NCBI RefSeq assembly: GCF_051401765.1
Contig: NW_027480542.1
Location: forward strand, 310,001-374,000
Reading direction: 5' to 3'
DNA from: Calliopsis andreniformis
Taxonomy: Eukaryota > Arthropoda > Insecta > Hymenoptera > Andrenidae
DNA length: 64,000 nucleotides
Shown piece after piece: positions 34,830-44,519 of the stretch. The translations under genes and the position numbers were made by a program. Each line of letters starts with the position of its first letter. The first letter of the stretch is position 1. A model generated the notes under the pieces. It was not told the origin of the DNA, made no database searches, and was given only the letters and a program-made list of their open reading frames with translations.

Positions 34830-36660
34830 CCCTCCGTAGGGTAATGGAGAATTTTAAAGGGCACTCAGTTGTCCTGTGGCAGTTCGGCACTGCCATCACG
34901 GCTTTGTCATTTTTTCTCAATTTCCATTTCCGTTTTCTGTTCTGACTTTCGCTGTTCTTAACCTTTCCTTCTAATGCTTTACAATTTCCTGCCTATTCTT
35001 TCTACATCCTCTCCCAAGGATTGGCACGGGTCTGGTCATCGTCAGTTACATCTGGCGGCCAAATCCGCGCGAGGCTCAGGACAATTTTCCCCTTTTTACT
35101 TTCTTCATTTTGCTCTCTGTTCTGTCCGCTTTCCTCTTCGTTTTCCAGCCCTCTTTCCATCCTTCTCTCTTCCTGTTACTATCTCTAGTTTGTAAGGTAT
35201 AAGAAAGGATGATGTGAGGGCGCGAGGACAGTCGAAGTCAAACTGCTGTAGTTTACACTTCATCGTGCTAATAAAACCAGTTTTTATACATACACTGAGT
35301 CACTATAAAATAAAAAATCTACGCGGATAACACTATTCAGTTTCTACAGTTGTAATGTCCACCACAATCAACAGTTACCGATCACGTCGGGGTCACCAAT
35401 AATTGAGGTGGTTAACTAAAAACTGGTTTTATTAGCACGATGAAGTGTAAACTACAGCAGTTTGACTCCGACTGTCGTCGCGCCCTTACATCATCCTTTC
35501 TTATACCTTACAAACTAGAGATAGTAACAGGAAGAGAGAAGGATGGAAAGAGGGCTGGAAAACGAAGAGGAAAGCGGACAGAACAGAGAGAAAAGTGAAG
35601 AAAGTAAAAAGGGGAAAATTGTCCTGAGCCTCGCGCGAATCTGGCCGCCAGATGTAACTGACGATGACCAGACCCGTGCCAATTCTTGGGACAGGATGTA
35701 GAAAGAATAGGCAGGAAATTGTAAAGCATTAGAAGAAAAGGTTAAGAACAGCGAGAGTCGAAGAGAAAGTCAGAACAGAAAACGGAAATGGAAATTGAGA
35801 AAAAATGACAAGGCCGTGGTGGCAGTGCCGAACTGCCACAGTCCAATAAACTGAGCAAATTGGTCTACTTGTTTCTTTCTTCAAGTATGTATTATTTAAT
35901 GTAAGGAAAAATATAAACATATAAGTTCACCAGAATTATGTATAGTAAATTATATATAGGTCTATCTCATACTGTAAATAATTTTAATATTTTCCAGATA
36001 TTGAAATCAATTAATAAACAATTCATGGATTAAGAGGAAAAAGATACTGGAGAATCTTGAAGGACACTCAGTTGTTTAATGAACTGTGTAAATGGGTCGA
36101 ATTTTTATTTTTTTGATGTATGTATAATTTAAAGTAAGAAAAAATATAAATAAACATATAACTTCATAAGAATTATGTATAGTAAATTATATGCAAGTCT
36201 ATTTGACACTATAAATAAGTTTAATATTTTCCAGATATTGAAATCAACAAATAATCTATGGGTTAAAAGGAGGAAGATACTGGAGGATTCTGGACACTTA
36301 GTTGTCTAATTGAACTGAGCAAATGGGTCTACTTTTTATTTTTTTCAGGTATATGTAATTTAAAGTAAAAATATAGGTCATTGAATAGATTGGATTTTTA
36401 TGCAATTTCATATTTTCATAGCAGTTAAAAAAATAGGACCTAAATAAGAGTTTACTTCTTCTTCCAAATACCGTGAGTTGGATTTCATTTTTTACATTTT
36501 CTATATTTTTGAGACTTATATGTATTCTGTAACTTTCTACACATTTCAAATTTCCATGAGTATATAAAAATTTACAGTCTATTCATAAGAATTATGTAGT
36601 GAATTATATGTAAGCTACAAATAATTTTAATACTTTTCAGATTCTATTAACATCAGCTCG
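34830..36660 (+). repeat. Tandem repeat array, about 235-bp monomers
   Basis: At least three monomers are visible. Each carries CACTCAGTTGT near the boundary, GAACTGAGCAAATGGGTC-like sequence, ATAAGAATTATGTATAGTAAA, and TTTAATATTTTCCAGATATTGAAATC. Boundaries lie at about 35845, 36070 and 36310. The first is split by the head-to-head LTR unit (34875-35840). The third is interrupted at about 36378 by roughly 180 bp of unrelated sequence and resumes at about 36585. Confidence 0.75.
34875..35840. mobile_element. Head-to-head pair of LTRs inserted as one unit
   Basis: Left arm 34875-35286 and right arm 35417-35840 are near-perfect reverse complements. The unit begins TGTGGCAGTTCGG and ends CCGAACTGCCACA, with a perfect 4-bp duplication GTCC outside (34871-34874 and 35841-35844). 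Both arms encode the same meaningless 73-codon open frame, which confirms the symmetry. In the centre (35287-35416) the minus strand reads AATTATTGGTGACCCCGACG, which looks like the end of an LTR followed by a primer-binding site. So each arm looks like an LTR with its U3 end facing outward. Gypsy-type by duplication length. No internal coding remains. Confidence 0.78.
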
Positions 36661-36719
36661 CTAAATGATGTCAATTGTACGATTAATTGAAAACAATTAG
36701 TAAAAAATGTTATATGCTG

Positions 36720-37395
36720 CGACGTGACCGCCCTGCCGAGCCGTATTCGGCTTAGGACGGGCGTGCAGATCTGGCCACGACGCGTCCCACGCCTTGATTT
36801 TTCCGTGGGCGCCAGGTATCTTTCGATACCGGCGTGGAATGCGTCTCCTGTTTTCCTAAACCCGCGGCCCGGGCCAGCTCTTCGCGCGGAGAGGGGCGAG
36901 GTCCTTTCGAGCGCAGGGTGAGGAACGCTTCGGGATTTCGGGTTCTTACGGCCGGAACGCTAGTCAAAACTCGGTTTTCTCTGGTATTAAAAGATATATT
37001 TCAGCCAGAAACGTACAAGTTATGAGCGACTGATTACACGCGCTGTCCCGCGACACGTGGCCGCGGGCAGTTACCCGTTCCCCGCTATAATAATCGCGTA
37101 ACAAGGTTTCGAGCTACGACGGGGTTGAAACGCACGTTCGGCACGCGAAAGAGAACCGCCCGCGTGGCTGCTGTTACACCGAAGTTACACCAGCAAGCCG
37201 AAGATGTATCCGCACGCGACAACCGTTAGCTAACGCGCCGTTAAGCCGCAGACTCGCCGTTTGGCCGAGTCCGCAGGCTTCGAGAAACCCGCACGCGAAG
37301 GCTTTCTTCCTGTAACACGGCCTGTACGACCACCAGGAGTCGGCCCTCTCGAGATTTCGATTGCGAACGATCTAGTCCGAGTCAACCGGGAAGAA
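36720..37395. other. GC-rich segment without a recognised gene
   Basis: The base composition rises sharply at 36720 compared with the AT-rich array to the left. Open frames exist on both strands but overlap and show no domain. It may be an intron or flank of the coding-like stretch at 37414-37858, or part of a retroelement I cannot name. Confidence 0.35.
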
Positions 37396-37413
37396 CAATG
37401 GAGGAAGACTTAC

Positions 37414-37858
37414 CACCTGTGACCTGGTCAGCGTCCCGTACAAGAAGGAGGCCGAGATCGCTGCGTGCGGCAGGATCTCTGTCCTGCGACCTAGGTGGTC
37501 GCGAGTCCAGATAACTTGCTACGTCCCCCGGGGCACCCTCGGGCTCCTCCTCTATCCCCAGGAACTTATCCAGCTCCTCCAACTCTAATGTATCTACAGT
37601 ACAACGCCTGTACTTGTTTCTCGGCGTTCAGGTAGCCGGGGGTTTGGGTCCCGTTGTGTCCCGTGTTCTCGGTGGCTCGGTAACCCTCGCCCCCTCGGTG
37701 GTATATTTCGCCGCCGAGATTCTGGTATTCCATTCCTGGAACTCCCTCGGAAACCCCGGGTAATTCCGCCCTATGTATTCTAAGAGGCCTCGGTAGCGGA
37801 CCAACATGGAATGCGACGCGAAGGCCCGCAGTTCCACGTAACTTCTGCCTCTGTCCAT
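37414..37858 (-). pseudogene. Unidentified coding-like exon with one in-frame stop and a splice donor
   Basis: The minus-strand frame starts at an ATG (MDRGRSYVELRAFAS) and includes RYRGLLEYIGRNYPGFPREF, one TGA near 37628, and then in the same frame TPRNKYRRCTVDTLELEELD and KFLGIEEEPEGAPGD. It ends in GGTG followed by GTAAGT at 37413-37408, a good donor. GC content is high and the composition (Arg, Pro, Glu, Gly) is protein-like. Immediately upstream on the minus strand lies BEL gag sequence. I do not recognise the family. It could be part of an unusual BEL gag, a host exon, or another element. Confidence 0.4.
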
Positions 37859-37859
37859 G

Positions 37860-38469
37860 TTTTGAAATTACGATCCGCAATTTCAAGCGTGGCAATCGAT
37901 GCGAGCGTCTCACCCTCCAAGCAGCCGTTCAAATATTGCAACCGTTGTACATCTGACAACCGTTGATCTTTTATGATGCCGGCGGTAAAAAGATCTGCAA
38001 AGTGACACTACTTGCTAGGATCTGCGCTAAATTTCGACAAGCTCTGCTTGGGAAGCTCAAGCGTACCAGGCTGGTTTTTTGATCCGGCACCCGCAGTATT
38101 TCCGGGGTTACCTAACCCAGCTGATCCCTTTTCCTGTATGAGGCTGTCTAGTTCCGTCATTAGGAAATTCTGGGCCTCGTGTAACGCTTCTTCTGCATCC
38201 TCCATCGTACTCTCACTGAAGAAGCGTATGGCCTTCCGTTTGCTTTCAGGAACTTCCTTTTTGAGCTGTTTAGTCCGCTCTTGGATGTCCCTCCAAACGT
38301 CAGTCACATATTCCAACTTCTGCTTTAAGGGAGAGATGGTGAAATTATTTCGCCCCTTTTTCTTCAGATTGGTCACGAGTCGGGTCATTCTCCGAACTCG
38401 TGATTGGATATCTTCCATCTCAATCTCCAGGGCAGGAAGAGTCAACTGCTTCTTTGTGGGGTTAGACAT
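37860..38469 (-). pseudogene. BEL/Pao gag, 5' part, frameshifted
   Basis: A 154-codon frame starts at 38469 about 100 bp after the LTR (MSNPTKKQLTLPALEIEMED...), with a coiled-coil N-terminus of the kind found in BEL gag (LVTNLKKKGRNNF). It stops at 38008. In other frames just downstream, DLFTAGIIKDQRLSDVQRLQ and YLNGCLEGETLASIATLEIA appear, the DUF1759-like gag core. The loss of sequence and frame between them means gag is dead. Protease, RT and integrase are absent, so the element is truncated. Confidence 0.78.
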
Positions 38470-38550
38470 GGCGATATAATTCGAGAGGTAAACTCTGCTC
38501 GAATGTCAACCTGAAATGTAAACGTTTCTTTCACCCTTTCTCAACCTTTC

Positions 38551-38569
38551 AATCCGGCGCGAAGGACCT
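38551..38569 (-). other. Primer-binding site, tRNA-Tyr-like
   Basis: On the plus strand AATCCGGCGCGAAGGACC lies two bases from the LTR. This resembles, with one or two changes, the 3' end of insect tRNA-Tyr (ATTCCGGCTCGAAGGA plus CCA) as I recall it. Its position between LTR and gag is as expected. Confidence 0.6.
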
Positions 38570-38571
38570 TA

Positions 38572-39990
38572 TGTTAGAATCGCTTAAAAAAAAGTGATCT
38601 AACGGAGGTCCGGATAAGGTGAGAGTGAGGATATAAAGAAAGAAACAGGTACACAAATTCAATTTTTAGTCGGCCCTTAGAAGGGCTTAGTAGCGACCTT
38701 TATTTTTTTTTGTGTCTGTGGGGGCTGGGGGCTGCTCCGGTTCTCGGCGGCTCCAGTGGTCGGTGGTGGATCGGAGGGCCCTTGGTGTGATGGCGACGCC
38801 GGCTTGCCCCCTTAGCGACGTTGGCGTCTGAAAAAGAGAAACGCGGCGGAACCGCAGCGGTAAGCGAGAGTGTAAATCAAGCTGTACCGAAGATTCCCGA
38901 CTCCAGGCTTCGATCACGAGCCTATGTAGAGGGGATAGCAATACCTTGCCTGTAACGCGAAGGTAATGCAGTGAACTGTATTATCGACTCTTCTTCTGCA
39001 GCGAAGAAGAAGTCGATGAGCGAGTAGATAGAGACGAGGGGGCCTCTTCTGTTCGCTTTTGCACTTTATAGGAAGGTTCGCTTCGTACGAATCCCGAGAA
39101 ATTCGGGGATTCGCGAGCGGGGGGACACGCTATAAATAGCGATTGCTAGTCCTGGAGGCTGAGGGCGGCCAGAAGCTCGGCGGCTCCGTTCACCTCACCG
39201 TGTGCTTCTATTCGTCACACGGGGTTGCTTCTAAGCGGGGTGGCAAAACGCGAGTAACGCAGAGGTGATAGGCACGTACGTTAGCTCTCGTTGTTGTAAC
39301 CCGTCTCTCAGGGATCAACCAGGCAGCGGCCTTCGTTGCTCCTAGACGAAGACGAAACTCAGAGAATCAGGGCAACCCCCGATTCCAAGAGCGCAAATCT
39401 CGCTAAATTGTCACCTTTGACGAACTAGGTGCTCTGTCGTACGTATAATACGTATTAATCGAACAGAGCGGCTTCCTAGTCGCAGGAGACAACGGTATCC
39501 GCTATGAAGCGAGTGAGATCTCAAGTGTCTGGTAACCGAACTACTTAAAATCTTGGAACTGGCTATGCTGAGATGAGCTTGAGGATCAGTCGAACTGACT
39601 GTCGCAAGCTAGACTGCCAAAAGACGACTGAGGGGAGAGCCGCGTGTGTCTCGGCAAAGCGGGGAACGTGCTAATTTTTACCACTACGCGGCGCTCACCA
39701 ATTATCTTTTATATCGTTCTAATGTGTTACGATTGACTCCTCTCTCTCCTTCAGGCTTCGATGTCCCCACTCGACATCGGGCCTGGAATTCAAAACGTTG
39801 TTCGACAATGCTCACCTTGTTTGAACTTCAATGTGCACGATAAAAACGAGTCATACGACAACAGACCGTATTTTTCTGCTAAGACAACGGAATATCCAAC
39901 CGAAGGCGACCTTTGGTCGGTTACATATACCAACAGATCACGAATCTCGCGAACGAGCCACATGCTCGTTATATAACCGCTGTTTAAACA
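38572..39990 (-). repeat. BEL-family LTR, copy 1 (5' LTR of the truncated element)
   Basis: 1419 bp, beginning TGTTTAAACAGCGG and ending CGATTCTAACA on the minus strand, so it has TG...CA ends. It is followed in the minus direction by a primer-binding site and gag, which marks it as a 5' LTR. Relatives are at 50770-52165, 53174-54408, 58932-59435 and, rearranged, 28285-29373. It contains an inverted pair GACTTCTTCTTCG / CGAAGAAGAAGTCG and a GTGTGCTTCTATTCGTCACAC hairpin region, both conserved in the other copies. Confidence 0.88.
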
Positions 39991-40155
39991 TAGTTGTATA
40001 TCGTCTTAACAAGGAAGCAGTTACATAGGAACTTGGCTCTGCTCTCCAGGAGCGGTAATCCGGACTCCGCCATAATAATATTGGTGGGGGCAGAGATACG
40101 CTAGCCTAAGGCACACCTTACTCCGGAGACTTGAATACGTTCAATTTTTTTTTTA

Positions 40156-41690
40156 CTAACATTTACTATTAGGAAAATAGATGAAAGGACCGTATTCAGC
40201 AACAGAACGCACGAAACTCTTATATAGTGTGAGGAGGGTCTCAGGATCGGAATCCCACCAAGTTCCACGGAGATATTTAACGATGTTTAAGGCTTTGAAA
40301 CATCTTTTCGACATAGTGTCGATGTGAGATTTGAAGGATAAGTTGCGGTCAAATGTAATACCGAGAAAACGAGCCGAGGAGCAATCCTTTATGAAGCAGT
40401 TGCCGATTTTAATTTTTAGGGATCCAGGAGGAGTTCGTTTTCTTATGAAACAAACGAATTTGGTTTTTTCAGGTAATAAATTTAAGCCAAGATCACGTAG
40501 GTTGGAGTTCATCGACTCGATGGCATTTTCAATCGAAGGTATACCATAATCTAGAGAAGAGGATTTTGTATATACAGGTATGTCGACGGTAAACTGTAAG
40601 GTATACATATTGGAGGAGACATTTTTTGCGATGTCGTTGACATATAAGATATATAAGAGAGGACTGAGAACTCCCCCCTGAGCCACTCCTTTGCACACGA
40701 TTCTGGGCTTACTATTAACTTCGGAGATAACAAAACTTTCGTGAGTAAGGAACTTGATGAAGTGAAGAAGCGACAGAGGGCAGTCCTGGAGAGCGAGTTT
40801 AGAGATGAGGATGTCAGCATTAACGTTGTCGAACGCTCCACTCACATCTAGAAAGGTGGCAATTAGGAATTTATTTTCAGAGAGGGCTCCATCGGCTTTT
40901 AGTGAGAAACAGACTAAATTGTCAATACAAGATTTACCCTTTCTGAAGCCGTGTTGGCTGGGAGGAATAAAGTTATTAGTTTCAATCCACCATTCCAATC
41001 TATTTTTGGCCATAGTTTCAAACAACTTGCAACTACAAGAGGTTAAGGAAAGGAGATGGGTTTCAGACTACTACCATCTGCCTTGTTGATAAAATGGCTG
41101 AAGGAGTGCTTCCAACTTTGTGGGAATTCGCGAGCGGTGTACATTTGATTGAAAATTTCGGGTAGTAGAAGTTTGAATTTGACAGGTAAGTTTTTCAAGA
41201 TCTCGAAATCTATGCCGCCGATTCCCAGTGCAGAAGTAGATCTCTTTGAATCCAGGGCAATATTGAATTCTATAAAGTCGAAGGGATGGTCTAGAAATTC
41301 GCTTTCCTGGTGGGGTGGGAAACAAAAAGGATTAGCTAAGACCCAGGGCGGACTAATTTTGTTTAAAGCAGTTTCATAATCCTGTTTGGAACACGAATTG
41401 CTACAGCTACTCTGAGGATGAGCAAATTTTCTGCTACTCTGAGGATGAGCAAATTTTCTGAAGCAAGTCTTCTGTTTGTTTTTGAAAGTTTTCCTGGCAA
41501 GGGCGACATGTTTTTTATAGTTGATTAAGTCCCCTAACTCATTCGAGTGTTCCCATCTTCTGAGAGAGGCACGGCGGAGTCGTTTACCTTTTTCGCAGTC
41601 CGAATCCCACCAAGGAGCTGGGTTGCGCCTTGCGGCTGGACGAGTTGTACCTCTGTTAGAGGGAGAAGCAGACTAGATTGCTTTTGCTAA
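40156..41690 (-). pseudogene. I/R1-like LINE, reverse transcriptase region
   Basis: The minus strand from about 41680 reads NPAPWWDSDCEKGKRLRRAS (linker before RT), then SQHGFRKGKSCIDNL, TFLDVSGAFDNVN (motif A), CKGVAQGGVLSPLLYILYVN (motif B), LQFTVDIPVY (catalytic box, where FADD reads FTVD) and FLGITFDRNLSFKSHI. The frame is open for 290 codons from 41025 but changes frame upstream. Loss of one catalytic Asp makes it inactive. A 27-bp in-frame duplication (CTACTCTGAGGATGAGC-type unit) lies at 41406-41459. It ends abruptly at YFPNSKC near 40156, beside a short A-rich tail. Confidence 0.85.
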
Positions 41691-41733
41691 CATTAGCTAA
41701 CCGCTTTTTAAACAATAATATTGAAAGAATTCT

Positions 41734-42290
41734 TTGCCTTTTATTAAACCCTGTTCTTTTATGGATTTTTTGGTACTTAAATCATATTTTTGTTTAAAAG
41801 ATTCCCGAAAGTCTGTAAATGGAATAGGAATGTGGTTAGTACTTTGCTCATCAGTTGCTAATTTTGCCAGATTATCTGCCTCTTCATTACCCTCTATGCC
41901 TAACTGTGATGAGATCCATACAAATTCTATACTCCTATTATGTCTTGTTGAATTTCGCTTAAACTAAAAATATTCTTTTTAAATTTCTAGAATATAGAAG
42001 TTTGTTGTTACATCCATTTTTCTTTTCTGAACACATATAATAACGCTAAGAGAGCCTGTCAGAATTTTGAAATTGTGAATTGTATTATGGAAAGCGATGT
42101 CAAGTGCGTTAATGATAGCGATACATTGAGCAGTGAGAATCGAAGCTGTGGATGGAATACTCTTCTTTTTCGAGACGTTTAAGGTCTTGCAAATGCAAGA
42201 ATATCCGTCTGGATTTGAGCCGGAAATTTTACTACCATCAGTATAAATTATATATGTATTTTGAGGTTATAACCATTCATTTAATGTAGC
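41734..42290 (-). pseudogene. LINE RNase H domain fragment
   Basis: The minus strand gives IYTDGSKISGSNPDGYSCIC, TASILTAQCIAIINALDIAF and, after a short frame break, VWISSQLGIEGNEEADNLAK. These are the successive catalytic motifs (D, E/Q, D, and GNEEAD) of the RNase H found at the C-terminus of I- and some Jockey-clade LINEs. The usual E in the second motif reads Q (TAQC). It lies upstream of the RT fragment at 40156-41690 in transcription order, so it is the tail of a different LINE copy. Confidence 0.75.
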
Positions 42291-42361
42291 GTAAGGGCTT
42301 TTACTTTGTTTAAGTATATTTCTTAATTCGATATTTACTGTACACTAGTTAGTAACGATCT

Positions 42362-42960
42362 TATAGCTGCCTAGACCGAAGGAACCAAGGAGCTGGTTAA
42401 AGCTGCCTCGGTATGGATTTGGAAGTTTAGAGAAAACTGTACTTCTGACTCTTGTTATCTTTGTCTCTTTGCTGGTGCTGGCGCTGCCCTATTTATACGG
42501 GAAAATTGCCTCCCTCTTTTGTGACCAATGACTGTCCTCGCCGTAGGGGTAGCATCCTGTTGCGCCTGCGTGTTCAGGAGTCATTGCAGGATACACACTC
42601 CCAATTCGTTCCGAGGCATCCGTTCAGACGCATGCGTCTGGTGGTGTTTGCGCAGGCGTATAAAGAGCGTTGTTTGTTGATTGACTCGTGCTGTCGTCAT
42701 CCTGTCGTCAATGCATGTTCCATCGCACGCCACAGGATGTCGCTCTGGTGACGTACTGATGTTGTGCGCATGCGTAATGGGAAGCGTCCTGTTGTGTATT
42801 AGGGGTTATGAGGTAGGGACTTATATCATTGCCACTGTTCAGATCCAACTATCACTTATTATTTATTAATTGTAAAAGGAAAAATGTCTTTCAAAATTTG
42901 ATTTCTTCATAGTCGCAATCGCAGCTGGTTGTTAAACTCTCGTAAACTCTCTCATCAACT
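42362..42960 (-). repeat. LTR-like repeat family 3, copy B
   Basis: Similar to 20861-21661, from GCTGCCTAGACCGAAGGAACC through the tandem-unit remnant GGAGCTGGTTAAAGCTGCC to GGTTGTTAAACTC near 42940. It has fewer of the tandem 40-bp units than copy A. Non-coding. Confidence 0.5.
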
Positions 42961-43147
42961 TAGTTAATTTTACAGACAATGTTTGTCAACAAATTATATT
43001 GGATTACACGATCATGTAGATGAGACAGTAGGCTGTAGTATTTGCTGGAATATTCTCATGACAACCGAATTCTATGCGCACCTCCACAGTCGTTTTCTTG
43101 ATTGATTCATTTTATCGTGGGCAATCGATTACCACGAAAGGGTTAAG

Positions 43148-43645
43148 TCATACAAACTCGTCAAAAGTAAGAAACGCTTTGTTGCAACCATATTTTTCTT
43201 TATCGAAATCTACATTCATATCATCGTATGGATAAAACTCCGAATTCAGATAGATTTTTGCATTAGTCAGTTTACAGTGATCAAATCGCGCAACAGCCTC
43301 TGTCATTACAGTATTTTGATCCGTTTGTAAAGCAAAAATTACATTTGGCGACGTTTCTAATTACGTTGCAATTTTGTCGGACGAAAAATGTTTACCCAAG
43401 TTTCGTAGAAGAGGGTTCTCATACAAATCCCACGAACCACAACTGATAGTCAGAAGTCGTTCGCTGTCCAAAGCACATAGCAATGATATTCTAGTAACAT
43501 CGTTTAATGCCACATGAGGTATTCGCCATTGCACTTTAAGCAATTCAATTTCAGGTTCCAACATCGGAAATCCTACAAGGCAATTATTGTCGTTGCACGA
43601 TTGTATCAATATCAGTTCGTAACGAGTGTTGATAATTATGCGCAT
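43148..43645 (-). pseudogene. Fragment resembling the insect F54H12.2-like family, possibly a Maverick/Polinton or related viral capsid gene
   Basis: About 165 codons are open on the minus strand from 43645 to TGA at 43148-43150, broken only by one TAA at 43361. The frame contains WRIPHVALNDVTRISLL, CGSWDLYENP, FALQTDQN, FDHCKLTNAKIYLNSEFYPY and FDKEKYG. This order matches a protein family I recall from insect and hydra genomes under the name F54H12.2-like, which I associate with Maverick/Polinton or adintovirus-like elements. Both ends are truncated and sequence seems missing before the TGA. No other Maverick gene is visible nearby. The assignment to a capsid is from memory and not certain. 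Confidence 0.5.
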
Positions 43646-43786
43646 GAGACCACCTCGAACGTGGTCACCGGGTGGACGGAGAAGAAAGTGCCGACTGAGT
43701 CCGATGGCGGGTCCGATAGGTGAATGAGGGAAGCTAGGCGGTTGATATTACTAAAAAGTCTGTTGGTACTTCCGGATGGCGTAACG

Positions 43787-44151
43787 CAGGCTTCACAATT
43801 AACTGCTTTTTTCGGCCGATTTTCGAAGGCGACGCCTCCTTTCTTCCTCGCACGTCACTTCTCTCCGCGGCGGCCCTAGTGCTCGGAAGGCCTCAGGCGC
43901 GTGCCACAAAAATCGCGCGTAGCGCATTTGGGCGACGACACTTATATCAATCGATTTCCACATCATCCATGAGGTACTATTGTTGATGCGTATTTGTTTT
44001 GTCAGTGATATCCCCTGACGCGCGATTCTTGTGGCACGCGCCTGAGGCCTTCCGAGCATTAGGGCCGCCGCGGAGAGAAGTGACGTGCGAGGGAGAAAGG
44101 AGGCGTCGCCTTCGAAAATCGGCCGAAAAGAGCAGTTAATTTCGAAGCCTG
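43787..44151. mobile_element. Fold-back hAT-type MITE with 8-bp target duplication
   Basis: The 365-bp unit has inverted ends of about 130 bp, starting CAGGCTTCACAATTAACTG and ending CAGTTAATTTCGAAGCCTG. It is flanked by GCGTAACG at 43779-43786 and 44152-44159. The other arm of the palindrome has a single CGTTACGC (46068-46075), the empty site, which proves insertion and duplication. An 8-bp duplication is the hAT signature. Its left half recurs at 56025-56280 beside a hAT transposase remnant. Confidence 0.88.
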
Positions 44152-44519
44152 GCGTAACGTGAGGCAGAAGCTGCCACTTCTGGTGGAGATTTCTGTCGGA
44201 GGGAAACCGTTGTTCCACGGTTACGGTGGTGGGGCGGATGCCTCCGTCGGCGGTGGAATAAAAATTCCCGAATGTCGAAGCCGCTGCTCCGCGGTTCGAT
44301 ACAATGTCGTAGTGAAGAAAGACCGGCAGGTTCGGAAACGGTAGTGGCACTGTCGGTCTGCGACGATTACACCACCCATTTGGCCTTGGCCGAGGAGTCC
44401 GTCGCCCGTGGCCCACCTGAATACTGCACGTGGGTGATCAGGAAGGCTGAAGGATGGTCAACGCAGAGATTGATCTCCCGTTGGGACTCTGGTCGTCAGG
44501 GGGGCCAAGCGCAGATGTA

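Noticed and set aside
34974..35729. Two identical 73-codon frames in mirror positions, as a possible small gene pair
   Set aside because: They are explained by the inverted LTR arms; the frame carries no domain and lies in LTR sequence.
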